Part shown: positions 1 through 11,622 of the stretch, one piece after another
Position numbering within the stretch: the first letter of the stretch is position 1
How the letters are laid out: each line of letters opens with the position of its first letter
DNA from: an uncultured Actinomycetes bacterium
GTDB taxonomy: Bacteria > Actinomycetota > Actinomycetes > Mycobacteriales > Mycobacteriaceae
NCBI GenBank assembly: GCA_903884065.1
Contig: CAISDL010000082.1
Location: 1-64,000 of the forward strand
Direction of reading: 5' to 3'
DNA length: 64,000 nt
The notes under the pieces: model-generated
What the model saw: only the letters and a program-made list of their open reading frames with translations
Databases searched by the model: none
Told to the model about the DNA's origin: nothing
Program-made: the position numbers and the translations under genes

Positions 1-36
1 GACGATGAGCCGCTTGCGCGAAGAGAGAAGACTTCA

Positions 37-822
37 GTGACCATCGCACCGTCCCCAGCCAGCCCGCCGCTTCCCCCGGTTCCCGAGGGCGCGGTCATGG
101 TGACCCTGAAGATCGCGCGCTTCGATCCGGAAAACCCCGATAGATACGCCGACTCCGCCGGCTGGCAGAGCTTCCGGGTGCCATGCCTGCCCAGCGACCG
201 ACTGCTGAACTTGATGATCTACGTGAAGAGCTACCTCGACGGGTCCCTGACGTTCCGGCGCTCCTGCGCTCACGGCGTGTGCGGGTCAGACGCCATGCGG
301 ATCAACGGTGTCAACCGGTTGGCCTGCAAGGTGCTGATGCGAGACCTGCTGCCGAAGAAGGCCGACAAGGCACTGACGGTGACCATCGAACCGATCCGCG
401 GGCTGCCCGTGGAGAAGGACCTGGTGGTGGACATGGAGCCGTTCTTCGATGCGTACCGCGCGGTCAAGCCCTACCTCATGACGAGTGGAAACCCACCGAC
501 CCGCGAGCGCATTCAGAGCCCGACCGACCGGGCCCGCTACGACGACACCACCAAATGCATCCTGTGCGCCTGCTGCACCACCAGTTGTCCGGTGTTCTGG
601 AACGAGGGCAGCTACTTCGGGCCGGCCGCGATCGTCAATGCCCACCGGTTCATCTTCGACAGCCGCGACGAGGGCGCGGCAGAGCGACTGGAGATCCTCA
701 ACGAGGTCGACGGGGTGTGGCGCTGCCGCACCACTTTCAACTGCACTGACGCGTGCCCGCGCGGGATTGAAGTCACCAAGGCGATCCAGGAGGTCAAGCG
801 CGCCCTGATGTTCGCGCGGTGA
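37..822 (+). CDS. sdhB: Succinate dehydrogenase iron-sulfur subunit
   Basis: ORF with RRSCAHGVCGSDAMRINGVNRLACK 2Fe-2S motif and CILCACCTTSCPVFW / CTDACPRGIEVTKAIQEVKR cysteine clusters. GTG start uncertain because the frame is open to the window edge. Confidence 0.95.
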   Translation: MTIAPSPASPPLPPVPEGAVMVTLKIARFDPENPDRYADSAGWQSFRVPCLPSDRLLNLMIYVKSYLDGSLTFRRSCAHGVCGSDAMRINGVNRLACKVLMRDLLPKKADKALTVTIEPIRGLPVEKDLVVDMEPFFDAYRAVKPYLMTSGNPPTRERIQSPTDRARYDDTTKCILCACCTTSCPVFWNEGSYFGPAAIVNAHRFIFDSRDEGAAERLEILNEVDGVWRCRTTFNCTDACPRGIEVTKAIQEVKRALMFAR

Positions 823-934
823 CCGGAGGGCCTCGTCAGAGGTCCCACGACGAGCCGGTCGCCATGTTTCGTTGGGGAAACAATCAGGGCTTTCGCAGCG
901 CGCCGATACAGGTCTGCCCGTAACCTCTGTGCCC

Positions 935-2677
935 ATGAGCAAAGGCGAGCTGACGATCGAGTCACCTGGCCCCGGACACACTCCGGGGGTCGAGAGCAAA
1001 GGCCTCAAAGGCGGTGCCCTGGGACTGGTGTCCAGCATCGTCGTCGGGATGGCTTCCACCGCGCCGGCCTACTCGCTGGCCGCGACCCTTGGTCTGGTCG
1101 TCGCCAGCGGCGGCGCCCTGCTCGCCGGCGTCAAGGCGCCGGCAATCGTGCTTCTCGCCTTCATCCCGATGTACATGATCGCGGTGGCCTACCAGGAGCT
1201 CAACAAGGCCGAACCGGACTGCGGCACCACGTTCACCTGGGCCACCCGCGCCTTCGGACCCCTGGTCGGCTGGATGGGTGGCTGGGGCATCATCGCCGCC
1301 GACGTCATCGTGATGGCCAACCTGGCCCAGATCGCGGGCTCCTACTCGTTCACCTTCGTCGGCGGACTGGGCTGGGAGTCGGTGGCCGACCTCGCCAACA
1401 GCACGCTGTGGTCGACGGTGGCCGGCGTCATCTGGATCGTCGTGATGACCTACATCTGTTACCGCGGAATCGAAGTGTCGGCGCGCATCCAATACGGGTT
1501 GCTGGGCATCGAGATGGTCGTGCTGGTCGCCTTCTCGGTGATCGCCCTGTTCAGGGTGTACTCCGGCACGGCCGAAACCTACTCGCTGCACCCGTCGCTG
1601 GACTGGTTCTGGCCGGCCGGGCTGGACTTCAGCACGGTCATCGCCCCGGCCCTGCTGACGGCGCTGTTCATCTACTGGGGCTGGGACACCGCGGTTGCCT
1701 GCAACGAGGAGTCCGACGATCCCGGCACCACCCCCGGGCGCGCCGCCGTCATCTCGACATTCCTGCTGCTGGCCACTTACGCACTGGTCACGGTCTCCGC
1801 CATCGCCTTCGCCGGCGTCGGCGAGGAGGGCATCGGCCTGGGCAACCCGGACAACGCCGACGACGCCTTCGCCGCGATCGGCCCGGACCTCTTCGGTGAC
1901 AGCGTCATCGGCAAGATAGGGCTCATGCTGCTCGCCGCATCCATTCTCACCTCGGCATCGGCGTCGACGCAGACCACGATTCTGCCCACCGCGCGCACCA
2001 CGCTGTCGATGGGCGTCTACAAGGCACTGCCGGCGTCCTTCGCCAAGATCCACCGCAACTACCTGACCCCCACCGTCGCGACACTCGTCATGGGCGCGGT
2101 CTCGATCCTGTTCTACGTGCTGTTCACCCTGGTCAGCCCGAATCTGCTGTCGGCACTGATCGGCTCGGTCGGCCTGATGATCGCGTTCTACTACGGCCTC
2201 ACCGGTTTCGCCTGCACCTGGTTCTACCGCAAGGACCTCACCAAATCGGCGCGCGACCTGGTCATGCGCGGGATCGTTCCACTGACGGGCGGCATCATCC
2301 TGCTGGTGATCTTCATCTACGGGCTGATCCAGTACGCCAAGGTGGACTGGCTCACCGACGACGACGGCAACAACGTCACCATCCTCGGCTTCGGCGCGGT
2401 GGCGGTGGTGGGGATCGGCGCCCTGGTACTCGGTGTGATCATGATGGTGGTGTGGTGGATAGCCTCACCCGCCTTTTTCCACGGCGACACCCTGCCGATG
2501 CGAACCAGCGCCGACCTGGTACTGGCCCCAGCCACCGCCGTCGAGGCGATGTTCGGTCTCCCGGACTCCGGTGACGTGCCCACCGTGATCGCCCCTGACC
2601 TGTCCAACCTGCCGCCGGGCGAGACCGCGGTCAACCCGGAGACCGGTGAGGAGTTCACCAAGGGTCCGCACGCATAA
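935..2677 (+). CDS. APC-superfamily amino acid/polyamine permease
   Basis: About 12 hydrophobic segments, N-terminal LKGGALGLVSSIVVGMASTAPAYSLAATLG typical of the APC family; ATG at 935 chosen over the ORF start at 872. Confidence 0.88.
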   Translation: MSKGELTIESPGPGHTPGVESKGLKGGALGLVSSIVVGMASTAPAYSLAATLGLVVASGGALLAGVKAPAIVLLAFIPMYMIAVAYQELNKAEPDCGTTFTWATRAFGPLVGWMGGWGIIAADVIVMANLAQIAGSYSFTFVGGLGWESVADLANSTLWSTVAGVIWIVVMTYICYRGIEVSARIQYGLLGIEMVVLVAFSVIALFRVYSGTAETYSLHPSLDWFWPAGLDFSTVIAPALLTALFIYWGWDTAVACNEESDDPGTTPGRAAVISTFLLLATYALVTVSAIAFAGVGEEGIGLGNPDNADDAFAAIGPDLFGDSVIGKIGLMLLAASILTSASASTQTTILPTARTTLSMGVYKALPASFAKIHRNYLTPTVATLVMGAVSILFYVLFTLVSPNLLSALIGSVGLMIAFYYGLTGFACTWFYRKDLTKSARDLVMRGIVPLTGGIILLVIFIYGLIQYAKVDWLTDDDGNNVTILGFGAVAVVGIGALVLGVIMMVVWWIASPAFFHGDTLPMRTSADLVLAPATAVEAMFGLPDSGDVPTVIAPDLSNLPPGETAVNPETGEEFTKGPHA

Positions 2678-2692
2678 CCCAGACATCACGAA

Positions 2693-2740
2693 CGTAACGC
2701 CACGGCGGGATTGCCGGCACTTTCCCGCCGTGGCGTTACG
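2693..2740. terminator. Bidirectional intrinsic terminator-like hairpin between convergent genes
   Basis: Perfect inverted repeat cgtaacgccacggcggga / tcccgccgtggcgttacg (18-bp stem, 12-nt loop) between the permease stop (2677) and aldehyde dehydrogenase stop (2756). Confidence 0.85.
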
Positions 2741-2755
2741 GCTGGCGGCGGTAAC

Positions 2756-4228
2756 TCAGCGCAACGCGAATATGGTCCGGTGCCAACCCTTTTCGACGGA
2801 CCCGGTGATGTCGCTCATCACGTGCTTGATGGTGAGGTACTCCTCGAAGGAGTAGTCGGACATGTCCTTGCCGAAGCCGGAGGCGCCCAGCCCGCCATGG
2901 GGCATCTCGCTGATGATCGGGATGTGGTCGTTGATCCACACACAGCCCGCCTTGATCTCCCGGGACGCCCGCTGAGCGCGGTACACGTCCCGGGTCCAGG
3001 CTGAAGCGGCCAGTCCGTACTGGGTGTCGTTGGCCTGGCGCAGGGCGTCGTCATCGCCGCTATGGCGGCGCACCGTCAGCACCGGCCCGAAGATCTCGTC
3101 ACGGTAGACCTCGGAATCCTCGGTCACGTCAGCGATCAGCGTGGGCAGGTAGAAGGAGCCGGGCAGGTCGGGCGCCTTACCGCCGGCCACCACCCGCGCA
3201 CCCTGGCCGGGGGCACGATCCACCATCCCGGCGACCCGGTCCCGGTGGGCCATCGAGATCAGCGGCCCGAGATCGGTGTCCGGATCCTGCGGGTCGCCGA
3301 CGACCACCTTGGCCATCAGTTCGGCCACCCCGGCAACGAAGTCGTCGTAGAGGTTGGCGGCCACGATCGCGCGGGTCGCGGCGGTGCAATCCTGACCGGA
3401 GTTGATCAGCGCGCCGGCGACCGCGCCGTGCACGGCGGCGTCGAGATCGGCGTCCTCGAACACCACGAAGGGAGCCTTGCCGCCGAGTTCCAGTTGGGTG
3501 CGGTGGCCGTGAACCGCCGCCGCAGCCATCACCTTGCGGCCCACTGCCGTCGACCCGGTGAAGGTCACGACGTCGACGTCCGCATGCGCGGCCAGCCCAT
3601 AGCCCACATCCGCGCCCGCGCCGGTCACCACGTTGAGCACCCCCGCGGGCAGTCCCGCCTCAGTGGCCAGACGCGCAAGCGTCAGCGTCGTCAGCGGCGT
3701 GAGTTCGGCCGGCTTGATCACGACCGAGCAGCCCGCGGCCAGCGCGGGGATCACCTTCCACACCGCCATCTGCAACGGGTAGTTCCACGGGGTGATCGTG
3801 GCCACGACACCCACCGCTTCGCGTCTGATCGAGGAGGTGTGGTCGGCGGAGTACTCGGCGGTGGCCTTGCCCTCCAGATGCCGGGCCGCGCCCGCGAAGA
3901 ACGCGATGTTGTCGATGCTGCCGGGCACATCGAACTCGGTCGCCAACCGCACCGGCTTCCCGGTCTGGCTGACCTCCTCGGCGATGAGCTCGTCGGCGTG
4001 CGCCTGCACCAGTTCGGCCAGTGCGAAAAGGACCGCCGAGCGCGCAGCCGGGGTGGCCGCCGACCAATCGGGCAACGCCGCCCGGGCGGAGGCCACCGCG
4101 ACGTCGACGTCGGCCGGGGACGCCAGTGCCATCTCGGCGACCTGTTCGCCGGTGGCGGGATTGATGACGTGGTGACGGGCGCCCGTGGTGCTCACCCGGG
4201 CACCGTCGATCCAACTGCTGGGAATCAC
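2756..4228 (-). CDS. Aldehyde dehydrogenase family protein (gamma-aminobutyraldehyde dehydrogenase-like)
   Basis: ITPWNYPLQMAVWKVIPALAAG, VTFTGSTAVGRKV, LELGGKAPFVV, NSGQDCTAATR: canonical ALDH motifs; neighbours suggest amine degradation. Confidence 0.9.
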   Translation of the reverse strand: MIPSSWIDGARVSTTGARHHVINPATGEQVAEMALASPADVDVAVASARAALPDWSAATPAARSAVLFALAELVQAHADELIAEEVSQTGKPVRLATEFDVPGSIDNIAFFAGAARHLEGKATAEYSADHTSSIRREAVGVVATITPWNYPLQMAVWKVIPALAAGCSVVIKPAELTPLTTLTLARLATEAGLPAGVLNVVTGAGADVGYGLAAHADVDVVTFTGSTAVGRKVMAAAAVHGHRTQLELGGKAPFVVFEDADLDAAVHGAVAGALINSGQDCTAATRAIVAANLYDDFVAGVAELMAKVVVGDPQDPDTDLGPLISMAHRDRVAGMVDRAPGQGARVVAGGKAPDLPGSFYLPTLIADVTEDSEVYRDEIFGPVLTVRRHSGDDDALRQANDTQYGLAASAWTRDVYRAQRASREIKAGCVWINDHIPIISEMPHGGLGASGFGKDMSDYSFEEYLTIKHVMSDITGSVEKGWHRTIFALR

Positions 4229-4294
4229 GGGTAAATGCTACGTATTCCGTCGCGAGGATTGCCCAAAACAACGGATTCCGTGCACAATCATCAG

Positions 4295-4810
4295 ATGCGA
4301 GACTCGGGCGTGCCCACCGGCCGGATTCCGGTCCGCGTCGTGGCCCCGACCCCGGCAGGGGTGTCGCACCTGGATGAGATGTCGAAGGCCATCATCGAAA
4401 AACTGCAGCACGACGGTCGCCAGTCCTATGCCGGAATCGGCAAGGCGGTCGGCCTGTCCGAGGCCGCCGTTCGGCAGCGTGTGCAGCGACTGATCGACGC
4501 CGGGGTGATGCAGATCGTCGCGGTGACCGACCCCATGCAACTGGGTTTCTCCCGCCAGGCCATGATCGGCATACGCTGCCAGGGCGATGCCACCAAGGTG
4601 GCCGAACGGCTCGCCGAACTCGGATCCGTGGACTACGTGGTCCTCACCGCCGGCACTTTCGACGCCATCGTCGAGGTGGTGTGCGCCGACGATTCGGAGT
4701 TGCTGGACCTCCTCAACACCGAGATCCGATCGGTGCCCGGGGTGATGTCTACGGAGACGTTGGTCTACCTGAAACTCGTTAAACAGCAATACAATTGGGG
4801 TACACGATGA
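4295..4810 (+). CDS. Lrp/AsnC family transcriptional regulator
   Basis: HTH LDEMSKAIIEKLQHDGRQSYAGIGKAVGLSEAAVRQRVQRLIDAGVM plus RAM-type C-terminal domain; ATG at 4295. Confidence 0.9.
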   Translation: MRDSGVPTGRIPVRVVAPTPAGVSHLDEMSKAIIEKLQHDGRQSYAGIGKAVGLSEAAVRQRVQRLIDAGVMQIVAVTDPMQLGFSRQAMIGIRCQGDATKVAERLAELGSVDYVVLTAGTFDAIVEVVCADDSELLDLLNTEIRSVPGVMSTETLVYLKLVKQQYNWGTR

Positions 4811-6204
4811 CAACAGACCGATACAGGGAACTTTCCGCGCAAGCCGATCGGCACCTCTGGGGCCACTTCGCCCGACACGGCGAGGGCATCACCCCGCCGA
4901 TCATCACCCGCGGCGAGGGCGTCTATCTGTGGGACAGCACCGGCAAGCGCTACATCGACGGACTGTCCGGCCTGTTCACCTGCCAGGTGGGCCACGGCCG
5001 GGAGGAGCTTGCCGAGGCGGCCGCCAAGCAGGCCAGGACACTGGAGTTCTTCCCGCTGTGGTCGTACGCGACCGAACCCGCGATCGAACTGGCCACCCGA
5101 CTGGCCGGCTATGCCCCCGGCGACCTGAATCGGGTCTTCTTCACCACCGGCGGCGGCGAGGCCGTCGAAAGCGCCTGGAAGCTGGCCAAGCAGTACTTCA
5201 AGCTGACCGGCCGACCCGCTAAGTACAAGGTGATCTCGCGAGCGATCGCTTACCACGGCACCCCGCACGGCGCCCTGGCGATCACCGGCCTGCCCACCTT
5301 CAAGGTGCCGTTCGAGCCCATCACCCCCGGCGGGTTCCGGGTGCCCAACACCAACTGGTATCGAGCGCCCGAGGGGCACAACACCGACATCAAAGAGTTC
5401 GGCCAGTGGGCAGCCAACCGGATCGCCGAGGCTATCGAGTTCGAGGGTCCCGACTCGGTGGCGGCGGTATTCCTGGAGCCGGTGCAGAACGCCGGCGGCT
5501 GCTTCCCGCCGCCGCCCGGCTACTTCGACAGGGTCCGCGAGATCTGCGACGAGTACGACATTCTGATGGTCTCTGACGAGACGATTTGCGCGTTCGGCCG
5601 GATCGGTTCGATGTTCGCCTGCAACGACTTCGGCTACATCCCCGACATCATCACCACCGCCAAGGGAATGACCTCCGGCTACTCCCCGGTCGGCGCGATG
5701 ATCGCCTCTGACCGTCTTTTCGAGCCCTTCAACGATGGCATCACCGCCTTCGCGCACGGCTACACCTTCGGTGGTCACCCGGTGTCGTCCGCGGTGGCGC
5801 TGGCCAACCTCGACATCTTCGAGCGCGAGGGGCTCAACAAGCACGTCAAGGACACCGCCCCCGCATTCCGGGCCACCCTGGAGCGGCTGCTCGATCTGCC
5901 GATCGTCGGCGACGTGCGCGGCGAGGGCTTCTTCTACGGCATCGAACTGGTCAAGGACAAGGCCACCAAGGAGATCCTCGACGACGAGCTCAGCGAGTGG
6001 CTGCTGCGCAGTTTCCTGTCCGTCGAACTGTTTGAAGCCGGTCTGTACTGCCGCGCCGACGACCGTGGCGACTCGGTGATTCAGCTTGCCCCGCCGCTGA
6101 TCAGCGACCAGGCGGTGTTCGACGAGATCGAGCAGATCCTGCGCCGCGTGCTCATCCAGGCCTGGGATCATCTGCAGACGCGCGGGGACGCCTGGGCGAG
6201 CTGA
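4807..6204 (+). CDS. Class III PLP-dependent aminotransferase (omega/polyamine-type)
   Basis: FFTTGGGEAVESAWKLAKQY, ISDETICAFGR, TTAKGMTSGYSPVGAM; ATGA overlap with the upstream regulator stop. Confidence 0.92.
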   Translation: MTTDRYRELSAQADRHLWGHFARHGEGITPPIITRGEGVYLWDSTGKRYIDGLSGLFTCQVGHGREELAEAAAKQARTLEFFPLWSYATEPAIELATRLAGYAPGDLNRVFFTTGGGEAVESAWKLAKQYFKLTGRPAKYKVISRAIAYHGTPHGALAITGLPTFKVPFEPITPGGFRVPNTNWYRAPEGHNTDIKEFGQWAANRIAEAIEFEGPDSVAAVFLEPVQNAGGCFPPPPGYFDRVREICDEYDILMVSDETICAFGRIGSMFACNDFGYIPDIITTAKGMTSGYSPVGAMIASDRLFEPFNDGITAFAHGYTFGGHPVSSAVALANLDIFEREGLNKHVKDTAPAFRATLERLLDLPIVGDVRGEGFFYGIELVKDKATKEILDDELSEWLLRSFLSVELFEAGLYCRADDRGDSVIQLAPPLISDQAVFDEIEQILRRVLIQAWDHLQTRGDAWAS

Positions 6205-7208
6205 TGGCCGGACCGAGCGGCGCCAAGCCGAAAGTCAATCCCGTCCGCTGGCGACCGCCGCCGGTGACCCCGCTGCCGGAGTTCGGACCAGCGGAGTTGA
6301 CCGTCGTGCCGATGCCCGGTGACGCGCCCGAGGACATCGTCGTCGACGCCGACGGTGCGCTGTGGACCGGACTGGTCGACGGGCGCATCGTGCGGATCGG
6401 CCCGGCCGGCGAAACGACGGTGGTGGGCCACACAGCGGGCCGGCCACTGGGGCTCACCGTCGCCCACGACGGCCGGCTGCTGATCTGCACCAGCCCGGGT
6501 GGCCTGCTGGCTATGGATCGCACCACCGGCAGCACCGAGGTGCTGGTGGACGCTGTCGACTTCAGACCCCTGAACTTCTGTTCGAATGTCGTCGAACTAC
6601 CCGACGGTACAATCTATTTCACCGAATCCACCGCGAAATTCACCTATGCGCATTTCAAGGGCGCGATCATCGAGGCGCGCGGCGACGGCGCCCTGAACCG
6701 CCGCGACCCGGATGGCACCGTCAGCACGGTGCTGGACAACCTGTACTTCGCCAACGGGCTCACTGCCACCCTCGACGGGTCAGCGCTGGTGTTCGCCGAG
6801 TCCCAGGGTCGCCGGCTGTCCAAGTACTGGCTGACCGGACCGAGGGCCGGCACGGTGACCCCACTGGCAATCAACCTCTCGGCCATGCCGGACAACATCT
6901 CGACCGGGACCGACGGGCGGATCTGGGTGGCGATGGTCAGCGAGGCGAATGCCATCGCCGATGCCCTGGCCCCGCGTGCGCCCTGGTTGCGCAAGGCGGT
7001 GTGGTTGCTGCCGGACCGGTTGCAGCCGCAGATCGCACCCGAGGTGTACGCGGTGGCGTTCGACCCGGACTCCGGCGCCGCCGTGGCCGGAGTACGAATG
7101 AAACGGCCGGACTTCGGCGTGGTGACCGGCCTGGTGGAGCATCGGGGCCGGTTGTGGATGAGCAGCATCGGCTTTCCCGCCGTCGCACACTGCGCATTGC
7201 CGGCCTGA
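6204..7208 (+). CDS. SMP-30/gluconolactonase/strictosidine synthase-like beta-propeller protein
   Basis: GAPEDIVVDADGALWTGLVDGRIVRI; DNLYFANGLTATLDGSALVFAES; overlaps the aminotransferase stop. Confidence 0.82.
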   Translation: MAGPSGAKPKVNPVRWRPPPVTPLPEFGPAELTVVPMPGDAPEDIVVDADGALWTGLVDGRIVRIGPAGETTVVGHTAGRPLGLTVAHDGRLLICTSPGGLLAMDRTTGSTEVLVDAVDFRPLNFCSNVVELPDGTIYFTESTAKFTYAHFKGAIIEARGDGALNRRDPDGTVSTVLDNLYFANGLTATLDGSALVFAESQGRRLSKYWLTGPRAGTVTPLAINLSAMPDNISTGTDGRIWVAMVSEANAIADALAPRAPWLRKAVWLLPDRLQPQIAPEVYAVAFDPDSGAAVAGVRMKRPDFGVVTGLVEHRGRLWMSSIGFPAVAHCALPA

Positions 7209-7863
7209 CCCGGCCGAGTCACAATAACCACACCAGTCACAGCGCGGCTCCGTGGAATCCTGCCGCTGATCGCCTAACCTGCGTTGAATGCGGATCCCCC
7301 TACAGGTGGCACGGGTTGTCGCCCTGGCGGCAACACTGTGCCTGGTGGGCGCCCCGACTACTGCCTGGGCCGACCCGGAGGCGGCACCGGACCCCAACAG
7401 CTGCCCCTACAAGGTCTCCACCCCGCCGGCGGTGGACTCCTCGGAGGTGCCGACCGCCGGTGATCCGCCGCAACCGCTGGCCGTACCGGCCACCCCGGTG
7501 GGCGGCGACGCGTTGGGCAGTTGCGGCGTGAGCGTCGCCGCCGGCACTCCCCCGCTGCCCGGCGACGTGTCCGCGGAGGCCTGGCTGGTCGCAGACCTCG
7601 ACAGCGGCGACGTCATCGCGGCGCGGGATCCACACGGTCGGCACCGCCCGGCCAGCATCATCAAGGTGCTGATCGCCATGGCGGCCATCAATGAACTCCC
7701 GCTCGACAAAGTCATCGAAGGCACCCAGGAGGACGCCAACGCCGAGGGCACCAAGGTCGGCGTGGACCTGGGCGGGCGCTACACCGTCAACGACCTGCTG
7801 CACGGACTGCTCATGCACTCCGGAAACGACGCCGCCCACGCGCTGGCAATAGCACTCGGCCGC

Positions 7864-7971
7864 TCCGGAGGGCAGGAGCGAAGCGACCCGGGAATCGCAT
7901 CCGGAGGGCAGGAGCGAAGCGACCCGGGAATCGCATCCGGAGGGCAGGAGCGAAGCGACCCGGGAGTCGCC
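7864..7971 (+). repeat. Three tandem copies of a 36-bp repeat inside dacB1
   Basis: tccggagggcaggagcgaagcgacccgggaatcgca x3 (third copy ends gggagtcgcc); encodes [12 protein letters not shown] x3. Confidence 0.98.
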
Positions 7972-8569
7972 ATGGACGTCGCGATGCAGAAGATCAACAC
8001 GCTGGCCACCAAACTCGGCGGCCGCGACACCCGCGTCGCCACCCCCTCGGGGCTGGACGGCCCGGGCATGAGCACCTCGGCCTACGACATGGGGCTGTTC
8101 TACCGGTACGCATTCAACAACCCCACGTTCGCCGACATCGTGGCCACTCGCACCTATAACTTCCCCGGGCACCCCGCCAAGCCCGGCGAGAACGCCGACC
8201 ACCCGGGTTACGAGTTGGAGAACGACAACAAACTGCTGCTGAATTACCCGGGCGCCATGGGCGGCAAGACCGGATTCACCGACGACGCTCGGCAGACCTT
8301 CGTCGGCGCGGCCAATCACGACGGTCGCCGTCTCGTCGCGATCCTGCTGCGCGGGACGCGCGAAAAGATCGCCCCGTGGGAGCAGGCCGCGCATCTGCTG
8401 GACTACGGGTTCGCCACCAAGGTCGACACCAAGATCGGCGCCCTGATCGAACCCGATCCCTCGCTCATCCCGCCCAAACCCGAAGCGGCCCCGGACAATA
8501 ACCCCATCCTGTCCGGCGACGGACTGCCGGTGCGGATCGGCGTGGCGGTGATCGGCACCGTCATCGTGT

Positions 8570-10452
<1,883 letters not shown>

Positions 10453-10454
10453 TC

Positions 10455-11504
10455 ATGCGGAAATTCCTTGCGGCGATGGTTGCGGCTCTGACGGCGACAT
10501 CGGTGCTGAGCGGCTGTTCCGGCGCCCCCGGATCCGGCGAGAAACGCCCCCCCGGCGCGGCGGTGGTGGTGGTTTCCGGCGGCGATGCCGTCAGCCCCTT
10601 CACCACACCCGATCAGGCCTGCGCCACCGGACTGGCGGCCGGCAACACCAACACCGCGATCCGCGAGCACCTGCTCGGCAAGGGTTACACCGTCTACACC
10701 TCGCCGGCGATGAACGGGCGCGGTCAGGTCGTCGACCAGCAGGGCTTCGGCGCATTCGGGGTGTGCCCGGTGACGCTGCCGGAGAACGTGACGGTCAACT
10801 CCACCGCCAGCATCGACACCGCCGGCGAGCACCTGGCCCGGTTCATCAACTGGCTGCACGACGACAAGGGTGTCACCGAGGTTGACTTCGTGGCCCACTC
10901 GATGGGCGGGCTGTACTCGCGGGCGGCGATCCGGGTGCTGGCGACCACCGACAGCAAGGTCAAGATCCGCTCACTGACCACCGTCGGCACACCGTGGCAG
11001 GGTTCCTACCTCTCCGACTACGCCAACGACCTGATCCCGTTGTCCGAGTGCCGGGGCGACAAGCTGTGCGAGTCGGGGATGAAGCAGTTCAAAGAACGCG
11101 TGCTGCAACTGATGGCCGGCTCCGGCCGTGAGGTCAACAAGAACTTTCTGACGGGCAAGGGCGGGTGGAATGAATTCCAGTCCGGAGTGCTCGACCAGAT
11201 CCCGGTGGTTCTGATCGCCGGCAAGAAGTTCACCGCCCCCGCCCCGGCGAACCCCGGGGTGTGGCCCAACGACGGCTTGGTGGCCGAGGAGAGCGCCCTG
11301 GCCAAGAGCGTCACCGACCCGGTGCTGCCGCACCGGCGCTGCTACGTCTTCGACGACACCCACAGCATCTTCGTGTCGAACGCCGCCGGGCTGGAGTGGA
11401 AGACGGCACTGACCTGGGATCCACAGGTCTTCGAGGTGATCGACCGGGCGATCCGGGACGCGTCCACGGCGATGTCGACGGCCAACCGGGATGGTTGCCC
11501 CTAG
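10455..11504 (+). CDS. Exported (lipoprotein-like) alpha/beta hydrolase / triacylglycerol lipase
   Basis: Lipobox-like LSGCSGAP; VDFVAHSMGGLYSRAAI nucleophile elbow; DDTHSIF. Confidence 0.82.
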   Translation: MRKFLAAMVAALTATSVLSGCSGAPGSGEKRPPGAAVVVVSGGDAVSPFTTPDQACATGLAAGNTNTAIREHLLGKGYTVYTSPAMNGRGQVVDQQGFGAFGVCPVTLPENVTVNSTASIDTAGEHLARFINWLHDDKGVTEVDFVAHSMGGLYSRAAIRVLATTDSKVKIRSLTTVGTPWQGSYLSDYANDLIPLSECRGDKLCESGMKQFKERVLQLMAGSGREVNKNFLTGKGGWNEFQSGVLDQIPVVLIAGKKFTAPAPANPGVWPNDGLVAEESALAKSVTDPVLPHRRCYVFDDTHSIFVSNAAGLEWKTALTWDPQVFEVIDRAIRDASTAMSTANRDGCP

Positions 11505-11622
11505 CCGCGGATCCCGGTCGGCATCAGTAACCGCACCGCGGCGTCGGCGACCAGGTCAAGGTCGTCACCCAAGGCGCCGGTAGCCCATTCCCGGGCCATC
11601 TCGGACACGCGGCGGTCGTGGT

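Noticed and set aside
1-36. 3' end of sdhA
   Set aside because: The 36 nt upstream do not give a recognisable SdhA C-terminus in any frame, so no feature was called.
962-2053. 363-aa minus-strand ORF antisense to the APC permease
   Set aside because: Arg/Gly/Asp/His-rich composition typical of the shadow frame of a high-GC gene; no recognisable family, and the plus-strand permease is unambiguous.
7864-7971. Possible CRISPR-like array because of 36-bp repeats
   Set aside because: Copies are directly contiguous with no spacers and lie within an open reading frame.
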